DNA from: Bordetella trematum | GTDB taxonomy: Bacteria; Pseudomonadota; Gammaproteobacteria; Burkholderiales; Burkholderiaceae_B | Length of the DNA stretch: 64,000 nt | NCBI RefSeq assembly: GCF_900078335.1 | Contig: NZ_FKBR01000014.1 | Span: 82,886-146,885 of the forward strand | Direction of reading: 5' to 3' | Shown: piece after piece, positions 24,410 to 32,559 of the stretch | Numbering within the stretch: the first letter of the stretch is position 1 | How the letters are laid out: the number at the start of each line of letters is the position of its first letter | Notes under the pieces: generated by a model | Seen by the model: the letters and a program-made list of their open reading frames with translations, nothing else | What the model was told of the DNA's origin: nothing | Database searches by the model: none | Translations under genes and position numbers: made by a program

Positions 24410-26242
24410 CTAGCGCCCCACGGCGTAGCCCTGCATGCCACGCGGATTGGCGCCAGCCTTGAGCAGCCAGCCGCCGGCGCGCGCCTGGCGCGTGCAAACG
24501 CTGATGCGGCCTTCCGACCACGGTCCGCCGACGACCACGTCATGGCCGGCGGCCTGCAGGGCCGCAATCGTTTGCGGCGGCAGGCGCGACTCGACCGTCA
24601 GGCGATTCAGCGTGGTCGAACGCGGCCAGAAGGAGCCGGGGAAATGATCGATATGCCAGGATGGTGCATCGATGGCCTGCTGCAGATTCAGCCCGGCCGC
24701 GTGACGCAGCAAGAACGACACCGTCCACTGATCCTGCTGATCCCCGCCCGGCGTGCCAAAGGCCATGTAGGGCAGGCCGTCGCGCAGCACCAGGCCCGGC
24801 GACAGCGTGGTCGACGGCCGCTTGCCCGGCATCAGACTGCCTGGCAGCCCCTCGTCCAGCCACGTCATCTGCAGCCGGGTGTTCAGGGAAAAGCCCAGGC
24901 CCGGCACCACCGGGCTGGACGACAGCCAGCCGCCCGAGGGCGTGGCGGCGACCATGTTGCCGTGTCGGTCGATGACATCGATGTGGCAGGTATCACCCAC
25001 GAACAGTTCACGCTCGGCCCCTTGCGACACCGGCGGCAACGCGGCAAAGGTGGGCTCGCCCACACCGAATCGCGTATCGGCGTGCGCCAGCGTGCGCTGC
25101 GCGGCGGCCAGATCAGGCAGGCGCGGCGCCTGCCCGACGGGGGCGCCGGGCTGCAGCATCCTGCTGGCCTGTGCGCCGACCAGCGCGGCGCGCTCACGGG
25201 CGTAGGGAGCCGACAGCAGGGCCTGCATCGGCACGCGCACGAAGTCCGGGTCACCGTACCAGGCGCTGCGGTCGGCGAAGGCCAGTTTGGCGGCCTCGGC
25301 CACGCGATGCACAAACTCGAAGGAATCCGGCGCCAGCCCCTCCATGCCCAGTTCGCGCAGGATCGCCAACTGCTGCAGATGCACCGGCCCTTGTGACCAG
25401 GGCCCGCACTTGGCCACGGTGAAAGGCCCGTAATCCAGCATCACGGGCTCGTCATACTGTGCCTGCCAGCCTGCCATGTCGTCCTTGCGCAGCAGGCCGC
25501 GATTACGCTGTCCGGTGGTATCGCGGATCTCGGCATGTCGATAGAAATCATCGATCGCATCGGCCACGAACCCCTGGTACCAGACATCATGCGCGGCCTG
25601 GATGCGGCTGCGCCGGTCGCAGCCCCGCGCGGCGGCTTCGTCCAGGATGCGTGCATAGGTTTCGGCGATGGCCGGCGTACGCATCCAGCTGCCCGGCGCC
25701 GGCACCTGCCCCTGCGGCAGCCACACCTGCGCCGATGACGGCCACTCGTCCCGGAACAGCGATTGCACAGCCAGGATGGCCTGGGCAATGCGCGGCACCA
25801 CCGGAAACCCGTCGCGCGCATAGGCCATGGCTGGCGCCAGCACATCAGCCAGCTCCCAGCTGCCATAGTCGCGCAGCAGCGCCAGCCAGGCGCCAAAGGC
25901 GCCCGGCACCGTCGCCGGCAGCAGGCCGATGCCCGGCACCAGATCCAGGCCCAGGGAGCGGAAATAGTCGCTCGAGGCCAGCGCGGGCGCAGGCCCCTGG
26001 CCGCACAGCGCGCGCATGCGCCCTTCATCCTCGCTCCAGAACAACACAGGCACTTCCCCACCCGGGCCGTTCAGGTGCGGTTCGACCACCTGCAGCACGA
26101 AGCCGCCGGCGACGGCGGCGTCATAGGCATTGCCGCCCTTTTCGAGCACCCCCATGGCGGTCTGGGAGGCCAGCCAGTGGGTGGATGAAACCACCCCGAA
26201 GCTGCCCTGGATCTCGGGACGGGTGGTGAATTCGGAATGCAT
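24410..26242 (-). CDS. Gamma-glutamyltransferase-family Ntn hydrolase
   Basis: A 610-aa GGT-like protein. The N-terminal part has VVSSTHWLASQTAMGVLEKG and GNAYDAAVAGGFVLQVVEPH. The autoprocessing and nucleophile site is Thr418 in FVGDTCHIDVIDRHGNMVAA, and the downstream GTPGGDQQDQW matches the family oxyanion region. There is no signal peptide, so it is likely cytoplasmic, like YwrD-type members. It would hydrolyse or transfer gamma-glutamyl groups or related amides. It is first in an operon with a Bug receptor and a GAF protein, and diverges from a LysR gene. The physiological substrate is unknown. Confidence 0.88.
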   Translation of the reverse strand: MHSEFTTRPEIQGSFGVVSSTHWLASQTAMGVLEKGGNAYDAAVAGGFVLQVVEPHLNGPGGEVPVLFWSEDEGRMRALCGQGPAPALASSDYFRSLGLDLVPGIGLLPATVPGAFGAWLALLRDYGSWELADVLAPAMAYARDGFPVVPRIAQAILAVQSLFRDEWPSSAQVWLPQGQVPAPGSWMRTPAIAETYARILDEAAARGCDRRSRIQAAHDVWYQGFVADAIDDFYRHAEIRDTTGQRNRGLLRKDDMAGWQAQYDEPVMLDYGPFTVAKCGPWSQGPVHLQQLAILRELGMEGLAPDSFEFVHRVAEAAKLAFADRSAWYGDPDFVRVPMQALLSAPYARERAALVGAQASRMLQPGAPVGQAPRLPDLAAAQRTLAHADTRFGVGEPTFAALPPVSQGAERELFVGDTCHIDVIDRHGNMVAATPSGGWLSSSPVVPGLGFSLNTRLQMTWLDEGLPGSLMPGKRPSTTLSPGLVLRDGLPYMAFGTPGGDQQDQWTVSFLLRHAAGLNLQQAIDAPSWHIDHFPGSFWPRSTTLNRLTVESRLPPQTIAALQAAGHDVVVGGPWSEGRISVCTRQARAGGWLLKAGANPRGMQGYAVGR

Positions 26243-26296
26243 ACCTGCGCCTGCCGCAAAGAAATCGTCGTGAGGGGCAGTATAGGAGTGGGAAAT

Positions 26297-26311
26297 AACT
26301 AAAATTCAGTT
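26297..26311. promoter_or_regulatory. Candidate LysR operator between GGT and LysR genes
   Basis: AACT AAAATTC AGTT is a small dyad in an AT-rich stretch of the 106-base divergent spacer between the GGT-family gene (start 26242) and the LysR gene (start 26349). Short and tentative. Confidence 0.35.
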
Positions 26312-26348
26312 TCTTTGCATAGCTACATAACCATCAAGGAATAGCAGG

Positions 26349-27290
26349 ATGTCATCCGCCCCGAGCCTGGCGCGCCGCCTCAAGCACCGTCATCTGACGC
26401 TGCTGCTGGCCATCGAACGCCACGGCACCCTGACCCGGGTGGCCGCGCAGGCTGGCATCAGCCAGCCTGCGGCCAGCAAGATCCTGCTGGAGATCGAAGA
26501 CCTGTTCGGCGCGCCCCTGTTCGTGCGCACAGGACGGGGTTTGCAGGCCAACGCGCTGGGACAGCTGGCCATCGATCGTGCTCAGCGCATGCTCAACGAC
26601 CTGTCGCGCTGGGAACAGGAGGTGCAAGCCTTGCAGGGCGGCCACGCCGCCCATCTGCATGTCGGGGCCGTGCCGTATGTCTCCAGCACGCTGCTGGCCC
26701 GGGCCATCGCCCTGCTGCTGGAACGCCATGGCATCACCGTGACGCTGCATCGCGCCACCACCGACCATCTGCTGCCCATGCTGCGCCGTCACGAGCTCGA
26801 TGGCATGATCGGTCGCCTGCCGCCACTGGCCGGGCTGGAAGGCCTGCGTCACCAGGCCCTGTATCACCAGCGTCCCAGTCTGATCGCGCATCGGCATCTG
26901 GCGCGGCGCCTGAACGCGCGCGCGCCCGACTGGGCCGCCGCTGCCGCGCTGCGCTGGGTGCTGCCCGAAGCCCGCACCCCGACCCGCCATCTGATTGCCG
27001 AGCACTTCGTGCGCTGTGGCGTGGCACCGCCCCAGCCTGTGCTGGAGGCCTACTCCACCGACGTCATCGAAACCCTGCTGGGCGGCGATGCCACCCTGGT
27101 TTCGGTGGTGCCCACGGAGATCGCCCAGGAGCTGGCCGCGCGCGGGCGCATCAAGGCCATCACCTGGGACTGGGGCTGGGAATTGCCCCCCATCAATCTG
27201 ATCCAGCGCGAGTGCGCCGACCTGCAGGCGCCGGCCGCGCAAACGGCGCTGGCCGGCATTCTCCGGGAACTCTGCGGGCCACCCGCCTGA
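26349..27290 (+). CDS. LysR-family regulator
   Basis: A 313-aa LysR protein. The DNA-binding domain spans about residues 10-70 (LKHRHLTLLLAIERHGTLTR, QAGISQPAASKILLEIEDLF). The opening resembles the GbpR/CbbR-like subgroup, with the helix-turn-helix starting about 10 residues in. It diverges from the gamma-glutamyltransferase/Bug/GAF operon and probably controls it. It converges on the next Bug gene with a 21-base spacer. Confidence 0.9.
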   Translation: MSSAPSLARRLKHRHLTLLLAIERHGTLTRVAAQAGISQPAASKILLEIEDLFGAPLFVRTGRGLQANALGQLAIDRAQRMLNDLSRWEQEVQALQGGHAAHLHVGAVPYVSSTLLARAIALLLERHGITVTLHRATTDHLLPMLRRHELDGMIGRLPPLAGLEGLRHQALYHQRPSLIAHRHLARRLNARAPDWAAAAALRWVLPEARTPTRHLIAEHFVRCGVAPPQPVLEAYSTDVIETLLGGDATLVSVVPTEIAQELAARGRIKAITWDWGWELPPINLIQRECADLQAPAAQTALAGILRELCGPPA

Positions 27291-27311
27291 GGGCAGGCCC
27301 GCCGCGCCGGC

Positions 27312-28274
27312 CTACTCCAGTTCGATGCCGGCCTCGTCGATCAGCGTGGCCCACTGGCCGGCGTCGCGCTTGACGATCTCGCGCAGTTGCTGCGGGGTGC
27401 TGGCGACGAACTCCACGCCCTGGGATTCGAACTTCTGGTTCAGGGCCGGATTCTTCAAGGCTTCGGCGGTGGCGCGATTAAGCTTGTCCAGCACCTCGGG
27501 CGAGGTGCCCGCCTTGGCGAACAGGCCATACCAGGTGGTATAGGAAACACCCGGCAAAGCCTCGGACACCAACGGCAGGCTGGCCGTGTCGGCCCCCTGG
27601 CTGGGCGCGCTCATGGCCAGCGGCTTGACCAGCCCCTTATCGATCATGGGCTTGAGCGAGGGCATGCTGCTGAACAAGGCCTGGACCTGGCCCGATGCCA
27701 GATCCGTCAGCACCTGCGAGGTGCCGCGATATGGCACGTGCACCACATCGACACCGGCCTTGCTCTTGAACAGCTCCATGCCCAGGTGCGCCACGCCGCC
27801 CACCCCGGCCGAGCCGAAGTTGACCGTGCCGGGATGGGCGCGGGCATAGTCGACCAGCCCCTGCACCGACTCCACCGGCAGCTTGGCGTTGACCACCAGC
27901 ACGTGGGGACTTTGCGTCAGCAGGCTGATCGGCTCCAGCAGCGCCAGGACATCGCGCCCTTGCATCGCCTTGGACGGAATGGTCATGTTGCCCGAGGCCG
28001 GCATCAGCAGCGTGTAGCCGTCCGCCTCGGCACCCAACACCTGGTTGAGCGCGGGCACGCCGTGGCCGCCGCCGGCATTGACCACCACCACCGGCTGGCC
28101 CAGCTGCTCGCCGAGCACCTGTGCGAACTCACGCCCGACGATATCGGCCGGGCCGCCGGCGGCAAACGGCACCACCATGCGGATCGGGCGTTCGGGATAA
28201 GCGGCCAGCGCCTGCGTGGCCGGAGCCAGCCCGATGGCCAGGGCCAGCACGGCCCAGGATTGCTTGAATGACAT
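27312..28274 (-). CDS. Bug-family periplasmic substrate-binding protein (galB/aldolase operon)
   Basis: A 320-aa secreted receptor. The signal peptide ends near ATQALA, and the Bug core AYPERPIRMVVPFAAGGPAD, GQPVVVVNAGGGHGVPALNQ and VPYRGTSQVLTDLASGQVQA follows. It is last in an operon with an aldolase and a 4-oxalomesaconate hydratase-like gene, 33 bases after the aldolase stop. By context it may bind an aromatic-derived carboxylate such as gallate or a ring-cleavage product; that is inference. No membrane subunits are adjacent. Confidence 0.92.
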   Translation of the reverse strand: MSFKQSWAVLALAIGLAPATQALAAYPERPIRMVVPFAAGGPADIVGREFAQVLGEQLGQPVVVVNAGGGHGVPALNQVLGAEADGYTLLMPASGNMTIPSKAMQGRDVLALLEPISLLTQSPHVLVVNAKLPVESVQGLVDYARAHPGTVNFGSAGVGGVAHLGMELFKSKAGVDVVHVPYRGTSQVLTDLASGQVQALFSSMPSLKPMIDKGLVKPLAMSAPSQGADTASLPLVSEALPGVSYTTWYGLFAKAGTSPEVLDKLNRATAEALKNPALNQKFESQGVEFVASTPQQLREIVKRDAGQWATLIDEAGIELE

Positions 28275-28307
28275 TGTCTTCCTCCAGGTTGAAATCGGAT
28301 GCGGCGC

Positions 28308-28937
28308 TCAGCGGATCTGCGCCATCTCTATCGGGTTGTCGGCCAGGGCCTGATCCAGCCAGACGGGCCGCAGCTCGCCGCGTGCGATCGCCGCCATGCG
28401 TTGCGTCTCGGCCTGCCCCTTGGCCAGCGCGGCTGCCACCAAGGCCTCGCCGCGCGCCGGCTCGAACGCCACCACCCCATCGTCGTCGGCGAAGATCCAA
28501 TCGCCCTTGCGGATGGTCACGCCCCCGCAGCTGACGGCCTTGCCTACGCTGCCCCCGCCGCGCTTGTGCGGGCCGGCTGGCGAGACCGCGCGGGCGAACA
28601 CGGGCAGCGCCGCCGCGCGCAACTCCTGCGCATCGCGCATGGCCCCGTCGATCACCACCCCTGCCAGGCCGCAGGCGGCCGCCTGGGCGCACATGATCCC
28701 GCCCATGACGGCGCGCTCGGTATGCCCTTGCGCATCGATGACCAGCACCTCGCCCGGACGGGCAATGGCCAGCGCGGCATGGATCGCCAGGTTGTCGCCC
28801 GCCGGCACGGCCACCGTCAGGGCCGGCCCATGCAGCACCCAGCCCGGGCGCAGCGGTTTGATCGCGGCCTGCAATACCGAGGCGCCCACGTCGGCCAGCA
28901 AGGTGCTGCTCAGGCCCGGGCTGTGAATATCGCTCAT
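28308..28937 (-). CDS. RraA-like aldolase (HMG / 4-carboxy-4-hydroxy-2-oxoadipate aldolase type)
   Basis: A 209-aa protein of the RraA/HMG-aldolase fold. GGIMCAQAAACGLAGVVIDG followed by AMRD carries the Arg101-Asp102 pair typical of catalytically active members, and FADDDGVVAFEP is conserved. Class II pyruvate aldolases of this type (LigK, GalC) split 4-carboxy-4-hydroxy-2-oxoadipate to pyruvate and oxaloacetate. Its gene starts 3 bases after the GalB-like gene, whose product would be its substrate, which strongly supports that reaction over RNase E regulation. Confidence 0.82.
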   Translation of the reverse strand: MSDIHSPGLSSTLLADVGASVLQAAIKPLRPGWVLHGPALTVAVPAGDNLAIHAALAIARPGEVLVIDAQGHTERAVMGGIMCAQAAACGLAGVVIDGAMRDAQELRAAALPVFARAVSPAGPHKRGGGSVGKAVSCGGVTIRKGDWIFADDDGVVAFEPARGEALVAAALAKGQAETQRMAAIARGELRPVWLDQALADNPIEMAQIR

Positions 28938-28940
28938 CGT

Positions 28941-29654
28941 CTACTCCACCAGGCTCGTCACGGCCGACGGGAAAATGCGCTGATAGGCCTCGCCATAACG
29001 CGTGCCGGCCTGCTTGCCGCGCCGCCCGGCCTGCGCGCCACGCTGCAGCGCGACGCGCTCGTAGTAAGCCCACAGATTGGACTGGGTCGGCATGGCCTGC
29101 ATGGCCTGCCACTTCACGGGCCACACTTCCGTGATGTCCAGCAGCAGGTCGGGCTTGAACTGGCACAGCTCGGGCTGGTGCGGCTCGAAACACAGCACCT
29201 GAGGCGGCGTGACGTAATCGGCCCCATGGCCCGGCGCGATGGCCTGCATGCGCGCACGCAGCACCATTTCATAGCTGCGGCAATGGTCCAGGTTGGACGG
29301 ATCGTGCTCGGGATGGGTCAACACCACCGAAGCGCGCGTCTCGCGCAGCTTGCGGCTGATGCGGCGGACCGACTCGGCCGACTCCGGCATGGGATAGTCG
29401 CCCAGGTCATGGAAATCCAGCGACGCCACGCCCAGCAGTCCGGCGGCCGCTTCGGCCTCGGCACGCCGCAATGCCTTGACCGCATCGCGCCCGGTGTCGC
29501 CCTGCCAGGCGGCATTGGACTCGCCGTTCTCGCCAAAGCTCAGGCACAGGAGGTGCACGTCCACCCCTCGTCGCGCGTGCAAGGCCATGGCCCCGCCGCA
29601 ACGCCATACAAAATCGCCCACATGGGCCGTCACCACCAGCATGGAAGCCGCCAT
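28941..29654 (-). CDS. galB: 4-oxalomesaconate hydratase-like PIG-L family protein
   Basis: A 237-aa LmbE/PIG-L-fold protein. From memory it matches Pseudomonas GalB along its length: VVTAHVGDFVWRCGGAMALH (Zn-site His11 and Asp14), THPEHDPSNLDH (His114, His124), CFEPHQPELCQFKPDLLLDI and ERVALQRGAQAGR. GalB hydrates 4-oxalomesaconate to 4-carboxy-4-hydroxy-2-oxoadipate in gallate and protocatechuate 4,5-cleavage. The ATG at 29654 is chosen over an in-frame start at 29717 because that lies in the operator region and the homology begins at the later ATG. Ring-cleavage dioxygenase genes are not in the window. Confidence 0.83.
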   Translation of the reverse strand: MAASMLVVTAHVGDFVWRCGGAMALHARRGVDVHLLCLSFGENGESNAAWQGDTGRDAVKALRRAEAEAAAGLLGVASLDFHDLGDYPMPESAESVRRISRKLRETRASVVLTHPEHDPSNLDHCRSYEMVLRARMQAIAPGHGADYVTPPQVLCFEPHQPELCQFKPDLLLDITEVWPVKWQAMQAMPTQSNLWAYYERVALQRGAQAGRRGKQAGTRYGEAYQRIFPSAVTSLVE

Positions 29655-29702
29655 CGTTGTCTCCAGAAAAAGCAGCCTGCATTCTATTTCCGTGAAACGA
29701 CG

Positions 29703-29717
29703 TTGTACTGTGTACAA
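29703..29717. promoter_or_regulatory. Probable IclR operator TTGTAC-TGT-GTACAA
   Basis: A perfect 6+3+6 palindrome sits midway in the 96-base spacer between galB (start 29654) and the IclR gene (start 29751). Position and symmetry fit an IclR-family operator controlling both directions. Confidence 0.55.
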
Positions 29718-29750
29718 TCACGGGGATTTCACATCCCCTTGGAGTCCATC

Positions 29751-30476
29751 TTGAGTAATGACGGAGTGATCGCCGTCGAGCGCGCCCTGAGCGTGCTGAA
29801 CTGCTTCAAGCCCGGCAGCGAACGCCTTTCGCTGGCCGACTTCGCCGCACGCCTGCCGCTGCACAAGACCACCATCTTCCGCTTGCTGAATTCCCTGGTG
29901 CGCTGCGGCTACGTGGTGCGCGAAGCCAACGGCCAGTACAGCCTGGGGCCGCGCGTGCTGTATCTGGGGCGCGTCTATGAGCGAGGGTTCGACCTGTCGG
30001 CCCTGGTCATGCCCGTGCTCGACAGCCTCTCGGCCGAAACCGGCGAAAGCGCCGCCTATTACGTGGAAGGCGGCGAGCCGGGCAGCCGTCTGTGCCTGTT
30101 CCGCCAGCAGCCGCACGAAGGCCTGCACACCCAGGTGCTGGCCGGCAGCGTCATGCCGCCCGACTCGTCTTCGACCGGGCGCGTGTTCGCCATCTGGGCC
30201 CAGGGCGCGCCTCGCGGCAACGAGGCTCTGCCCTTCGCCTCACGCGGGGTGCGCGACCCCTATACCTCATCCTGGTCTACGCCGGTCATCGGCAACGACG
30301 ACCGCTTCGCTGGCGCGCTCACCATCGCCGGGCCCTCGGTGCGTCTGGACACCGTCGACGCCCGGCACTTCCGTCGCCTGCTGCTGACCCGCGCCGATGA
30401 GCTGTCGCACCGCCTGGGCGCCTCGCCCGAAATGCGCGACGCCCTGTATCACGCCGACAGCGCAGCCGATGCCTGA
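29751..30476 (+). CDS. IclR-family regulator of the galB operon
   Basis: A 241-aa IclR protein. The N-terminal winged helix comprises VIAVERALSVLNCFKPGSER, LSLADFAARLPLHKTTIFRL and LNSLVRCGYVV, followed by an effector domain (LVMPVLDSLSAETGESAAYY, SSSTGRVFAIW). The start appears to be TTG at 29751, with GGAG six bases upstream at 29741-29744; GTG at 29769 is an alternative. It diverges from galB/aldolase/Bug and is likely their regulator, sensing an aromatic or ring-cleavage acid as IclR relatives such as PcaR and PobR do. Confidence 0.88.
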   Translation: MSNDGVIAVERALSVLNCFKPGSERLSLADFAARLPLHKTTIFRLLNSLVRCGYVVREANGQYSLGPRVLYLGRVYERGFDLSALVMPVLDSLSAETGESAAYYVEGGEPGSRLCLFRQQPHEGLHTQVLAGSVMPPDSSSTGRVFAIWAQGAPRGNEALPFASRGVRDPYTSSWSTPVIGNDDRFAGALTIAGPSVRLDTVDARHFRRLLLTRADELSHRLGASPEMRDALYHADSAADA

Positions 30477-30520
30477 CGCAACGCCGGCAATGCCGCCACC
30501 GCCATGCGCGGCGCGCAGCC

Positions 30521-31468
30521 TCAGCCGGTCGCGGTCCAACGCGCCGGCCAGCGGCCATCCTGCATCATCGTGCAGGCCAGTTCGCGCAACTGCGCACTGA
30601 CGGCCTCGATGGCCGGTTCGCCCTCGCCGCCCCGACGCTGCGCCAGGCAGATGCTGCGGGTGAAGGGCAAGGCCAGCCGGCGTGCAACCAGCTCGCCGGC
30701 GGCCAGCTCCTCGGCCACGGCACAAGGCGCCAGCAGGCTGAACCACGCGCCGCTCTTGATGAGGCGGATGAGCGGCTGGCCGGCATCGATATCCAGCCGC
30801 CCGGCCAGACTCACCCCGTGGCGCGCGAAATGCGCCTGCAAGGCAAGACGGATGCCATGCTTGGGCGAAGGCAAGGCCAGCGGATAACGCGCCACCGTCT
30901 TCAGCGACAACGCCGCGCCCGGCTTGAGCCGGGCGGCCTGACCGATGAGATGCAGGTCTTCCTGGGCCAGCGGCTGGCTGCTGACTTGCTGGCTGGGGGG
31001 TTGGTCGAACACCAGCGCCATATCCAGCTCGCCGCTGTTGACCCAAGCCCACAGATACCCTGAGAAGCTGTCCACCACCCGCAGGCGTATGCGCGGATAG
31101 CGTTGCGACAGCCGCTCGATCAATGGCAGGGCGAACACCGCCGCGCAGGAGGACGGCAGCCCGACCGAGACCTCGCCCTCCGGTTCGCCGCGCGCCCCGC
31201 CAATGGCTTCGGCCGTGCGGCGCGCCAGCCCCACGATGTCATAGGCGCGCGCCAGCAGCGCACGGCCGCTGGGCGTGAGCGTCACGCCACGCAGCCCGCG
31301 CTCCAGCAGGCGGGCCTCCAGCAGGGACTCCAGCTTGTTGATGGCCACCGTTACGGCGGGCTGGGCCAGATGCAGGCGCCGGGCCGCCGCCGAAATGCTG
31401 CCTTCCTCGCACACGGCGATGAATACCAGCAGTCGGGGAATATCGAGTTTCCGGGCCGCGTCAGCCAT
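30521..31468 (-). CDS. LysR-family regulator
   Basis: A 315-aa LysR protein. The DNA-binding domain opens with IPRLLVFIAVCEEGSISAAA and RRLHLAQPAVTVAINKLESL. The effector domain includes VSVGLPSSCAAVFALPLIER, close to the CynR/NocR-like majority type. It diverges from the alpha/beta hydrolase-Bug pair at 31562 and probably controls it. It converges on the IclR gene with a 44-base spacer. Confidence 0.9.
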   Translation of the reverse strand: MADAARKLDIPRLLVFIAVCEEGSISAAARRLHLAQPAVTVAINKLESLLEARLLERGLRGVTLTPSGRALLARAYDIVGLARRTAEAIGGARGEPEGEVSVGLPSSCAAVFALPLIERLSQRYPRIRLRVVDSFSGYLWAWVNSGELDMALVFDQPPSQQVSSQPLAQEDLHLIGQAARLKPGAALSLKTVARYPLALPSPKHGIRLALQAHFARHGVSLAGRLDIDAGQPLIRLIKSGAWFSLLAPCAVAEELAAGELVARRLALPFTRSICLAQRRGGEGEPAIEAVSAQLRELACTMMQDGRWPARWTATG

Positions 31469-31477
31469 AAATTTCCA

Positions 31478-31491
31478 CTATACCGGGATAG
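31478..31491. promoter_or_regulatory. Candidate LysR operator CTAT-N6-ATAG
   Basis: CTAT ACCGGG ATAG lies 10 bases upstream of the LysR ATG (31468), in the 93-base spacer shared with the alpha/beta hydrolase gene, within an AT-rich stretch. Short dyad; autoregulation is plausible. Confidence 0.35.
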
Positions 31492-31561
31492 AAAGACAAT
31501 ATTTTATGTTTAGGTCGGCAGCGGGCCATACTGCGCCCCGTTATTCCCACTGCCCGCCACC

Positions 31562-32524
31562 ATGCCTCTTTCCGACACCCTGCACCTGCGAGCCATCCGC
31601 GGCTTTCATGTGGGCGGCAGCCTGCAGGCGCTGCACGGCCAGGCCGTGCGCACCCTGCAGACCGTGCCCGGCCTGCCCCCGCGCGCCTCCGATCCCAACG
31701 GCCATTGCGCCGCCGGCCAGCTGTACGTGCAACATTTCCAGCAGGCACACCCCGGCAGTCCCTGGCCGGTCTATCTGTGGCACGGCGGCGGCATGACGGG
31801 CTGCACCTGGGAACTGACCCCCGACGGACGCCCCGGGTGGCACGACTATTTCATGCGCCAGGGCTACGACACTCTGGTGAGCGATGCTGTCGAACGCGGG
31901 CGCGCCTCCTGGCCAACGCAGGCGCTGGCCGAGGCCGGCCCGCCCGAAGCCCGCACCCTGGAGCAGACCTGGGATCTCTTTCGCCTGGGACAACGCCAGC
32001 CTGACGGCCAGTGGCGCGCCCATGCCGGGCTGCAGTTTCCCTGCGAGGCCCTGCCCCAGTTGATCAAGCAGTTCGTACCGCGCTGGACCGCGCACCGCGA
32101 ACAGGCCATCGCCGCCTATATCGCGTTGCTGGAACAGACCGGGCCCGGCATCGTCATCGCCCACAGCGAAGGCGGCCGGCTCGCGCAGGCCGTCGCCCAG
32201 GCGCGCCCCGAACTGATCCGCGCCCTGGTCCTGGTCGAGCCCGCAGGCGGCGTGACGCTGCAGCCCGGCCAGGCGGACGCCCTGCGCGCAGTCCCGGTGT
32301 GCGTGGTCTGGGGCGATTTTTTCGAAACCAGCCCTCTGTGGCGGCAGTATCGCCAAGGCTGCGAACGCTGGCTGCAAACGCTGCGCAAGGCCGGCGTGCG
32401 CGCCGACGTCCTGGACCTGCCCGCGCTGGGGCTGACCGGCAACTCCCATCTCCCCATGATGGACCGCAACAGCCTGCAGGTCGCCAGCCACGTGCTGGCC
32501 TGGATACGGCAGGCCGCCGCCTAG
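31562..32524 (+). CDS. Alpha/beta-hydrolase (esterase-like)
   Basis: A 320-aa alpha/beta-hydrolase. It has an HGGG oxyanion loop at 74-77 (VYLWHGGGMTGCTWE), a nucleophile elbow AHSEGG with Ser202 instead of the usual GHSxG, an acid residue probably in VWGDFFETS, and the histidine in GNSHLPMMD near the C-terminus. There is no signal peptide. It forms an apparent operon with a Bug receptor 35 bases downstream and a divergent LysR. The substrate is unknown; an ester or lactone imported with help from the receptor would fit. Confidence 0.85.
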   Translation: MPLSDTLHLRAIRGFHVGGSLQALHGQAVRTLQTVPGLPPRASDPNGHCAAGQLYVQHFQQAHPGSPWPVYLWHGGGMTGCTWELTPDGRPGWHDYFMRQGYDTLVSDAVERGRASWPTQALAEAGPPEARTLEQTWDLFRLGQRQPDGQWRAHAGLQFPCEALPQLIKQFVPRWTAHREQAIAAYIALLEQTGPGIVIAHSEGGRLAQAVAQARPELIRALVLVEPAGGVTLQPGQADALRAVPVCVVWGDFFETSPLWRQYRQGCERWLQTLRKAGVRADVLDLPALGLTGNSHLPMMDRNSLQVASHVLAWIRQAAA

Positions 32525-32559
32525 CCCCTACTTCTTTCCCAACGATCACGGAGACAACC

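Noticed and set aside
28308..28937. Calling this gene rraA (RNase E inhibitor)
   Set aside because: The Arg-Asp pair of the aldolase site and adjacency to galB favour a pyruvate aldolase.
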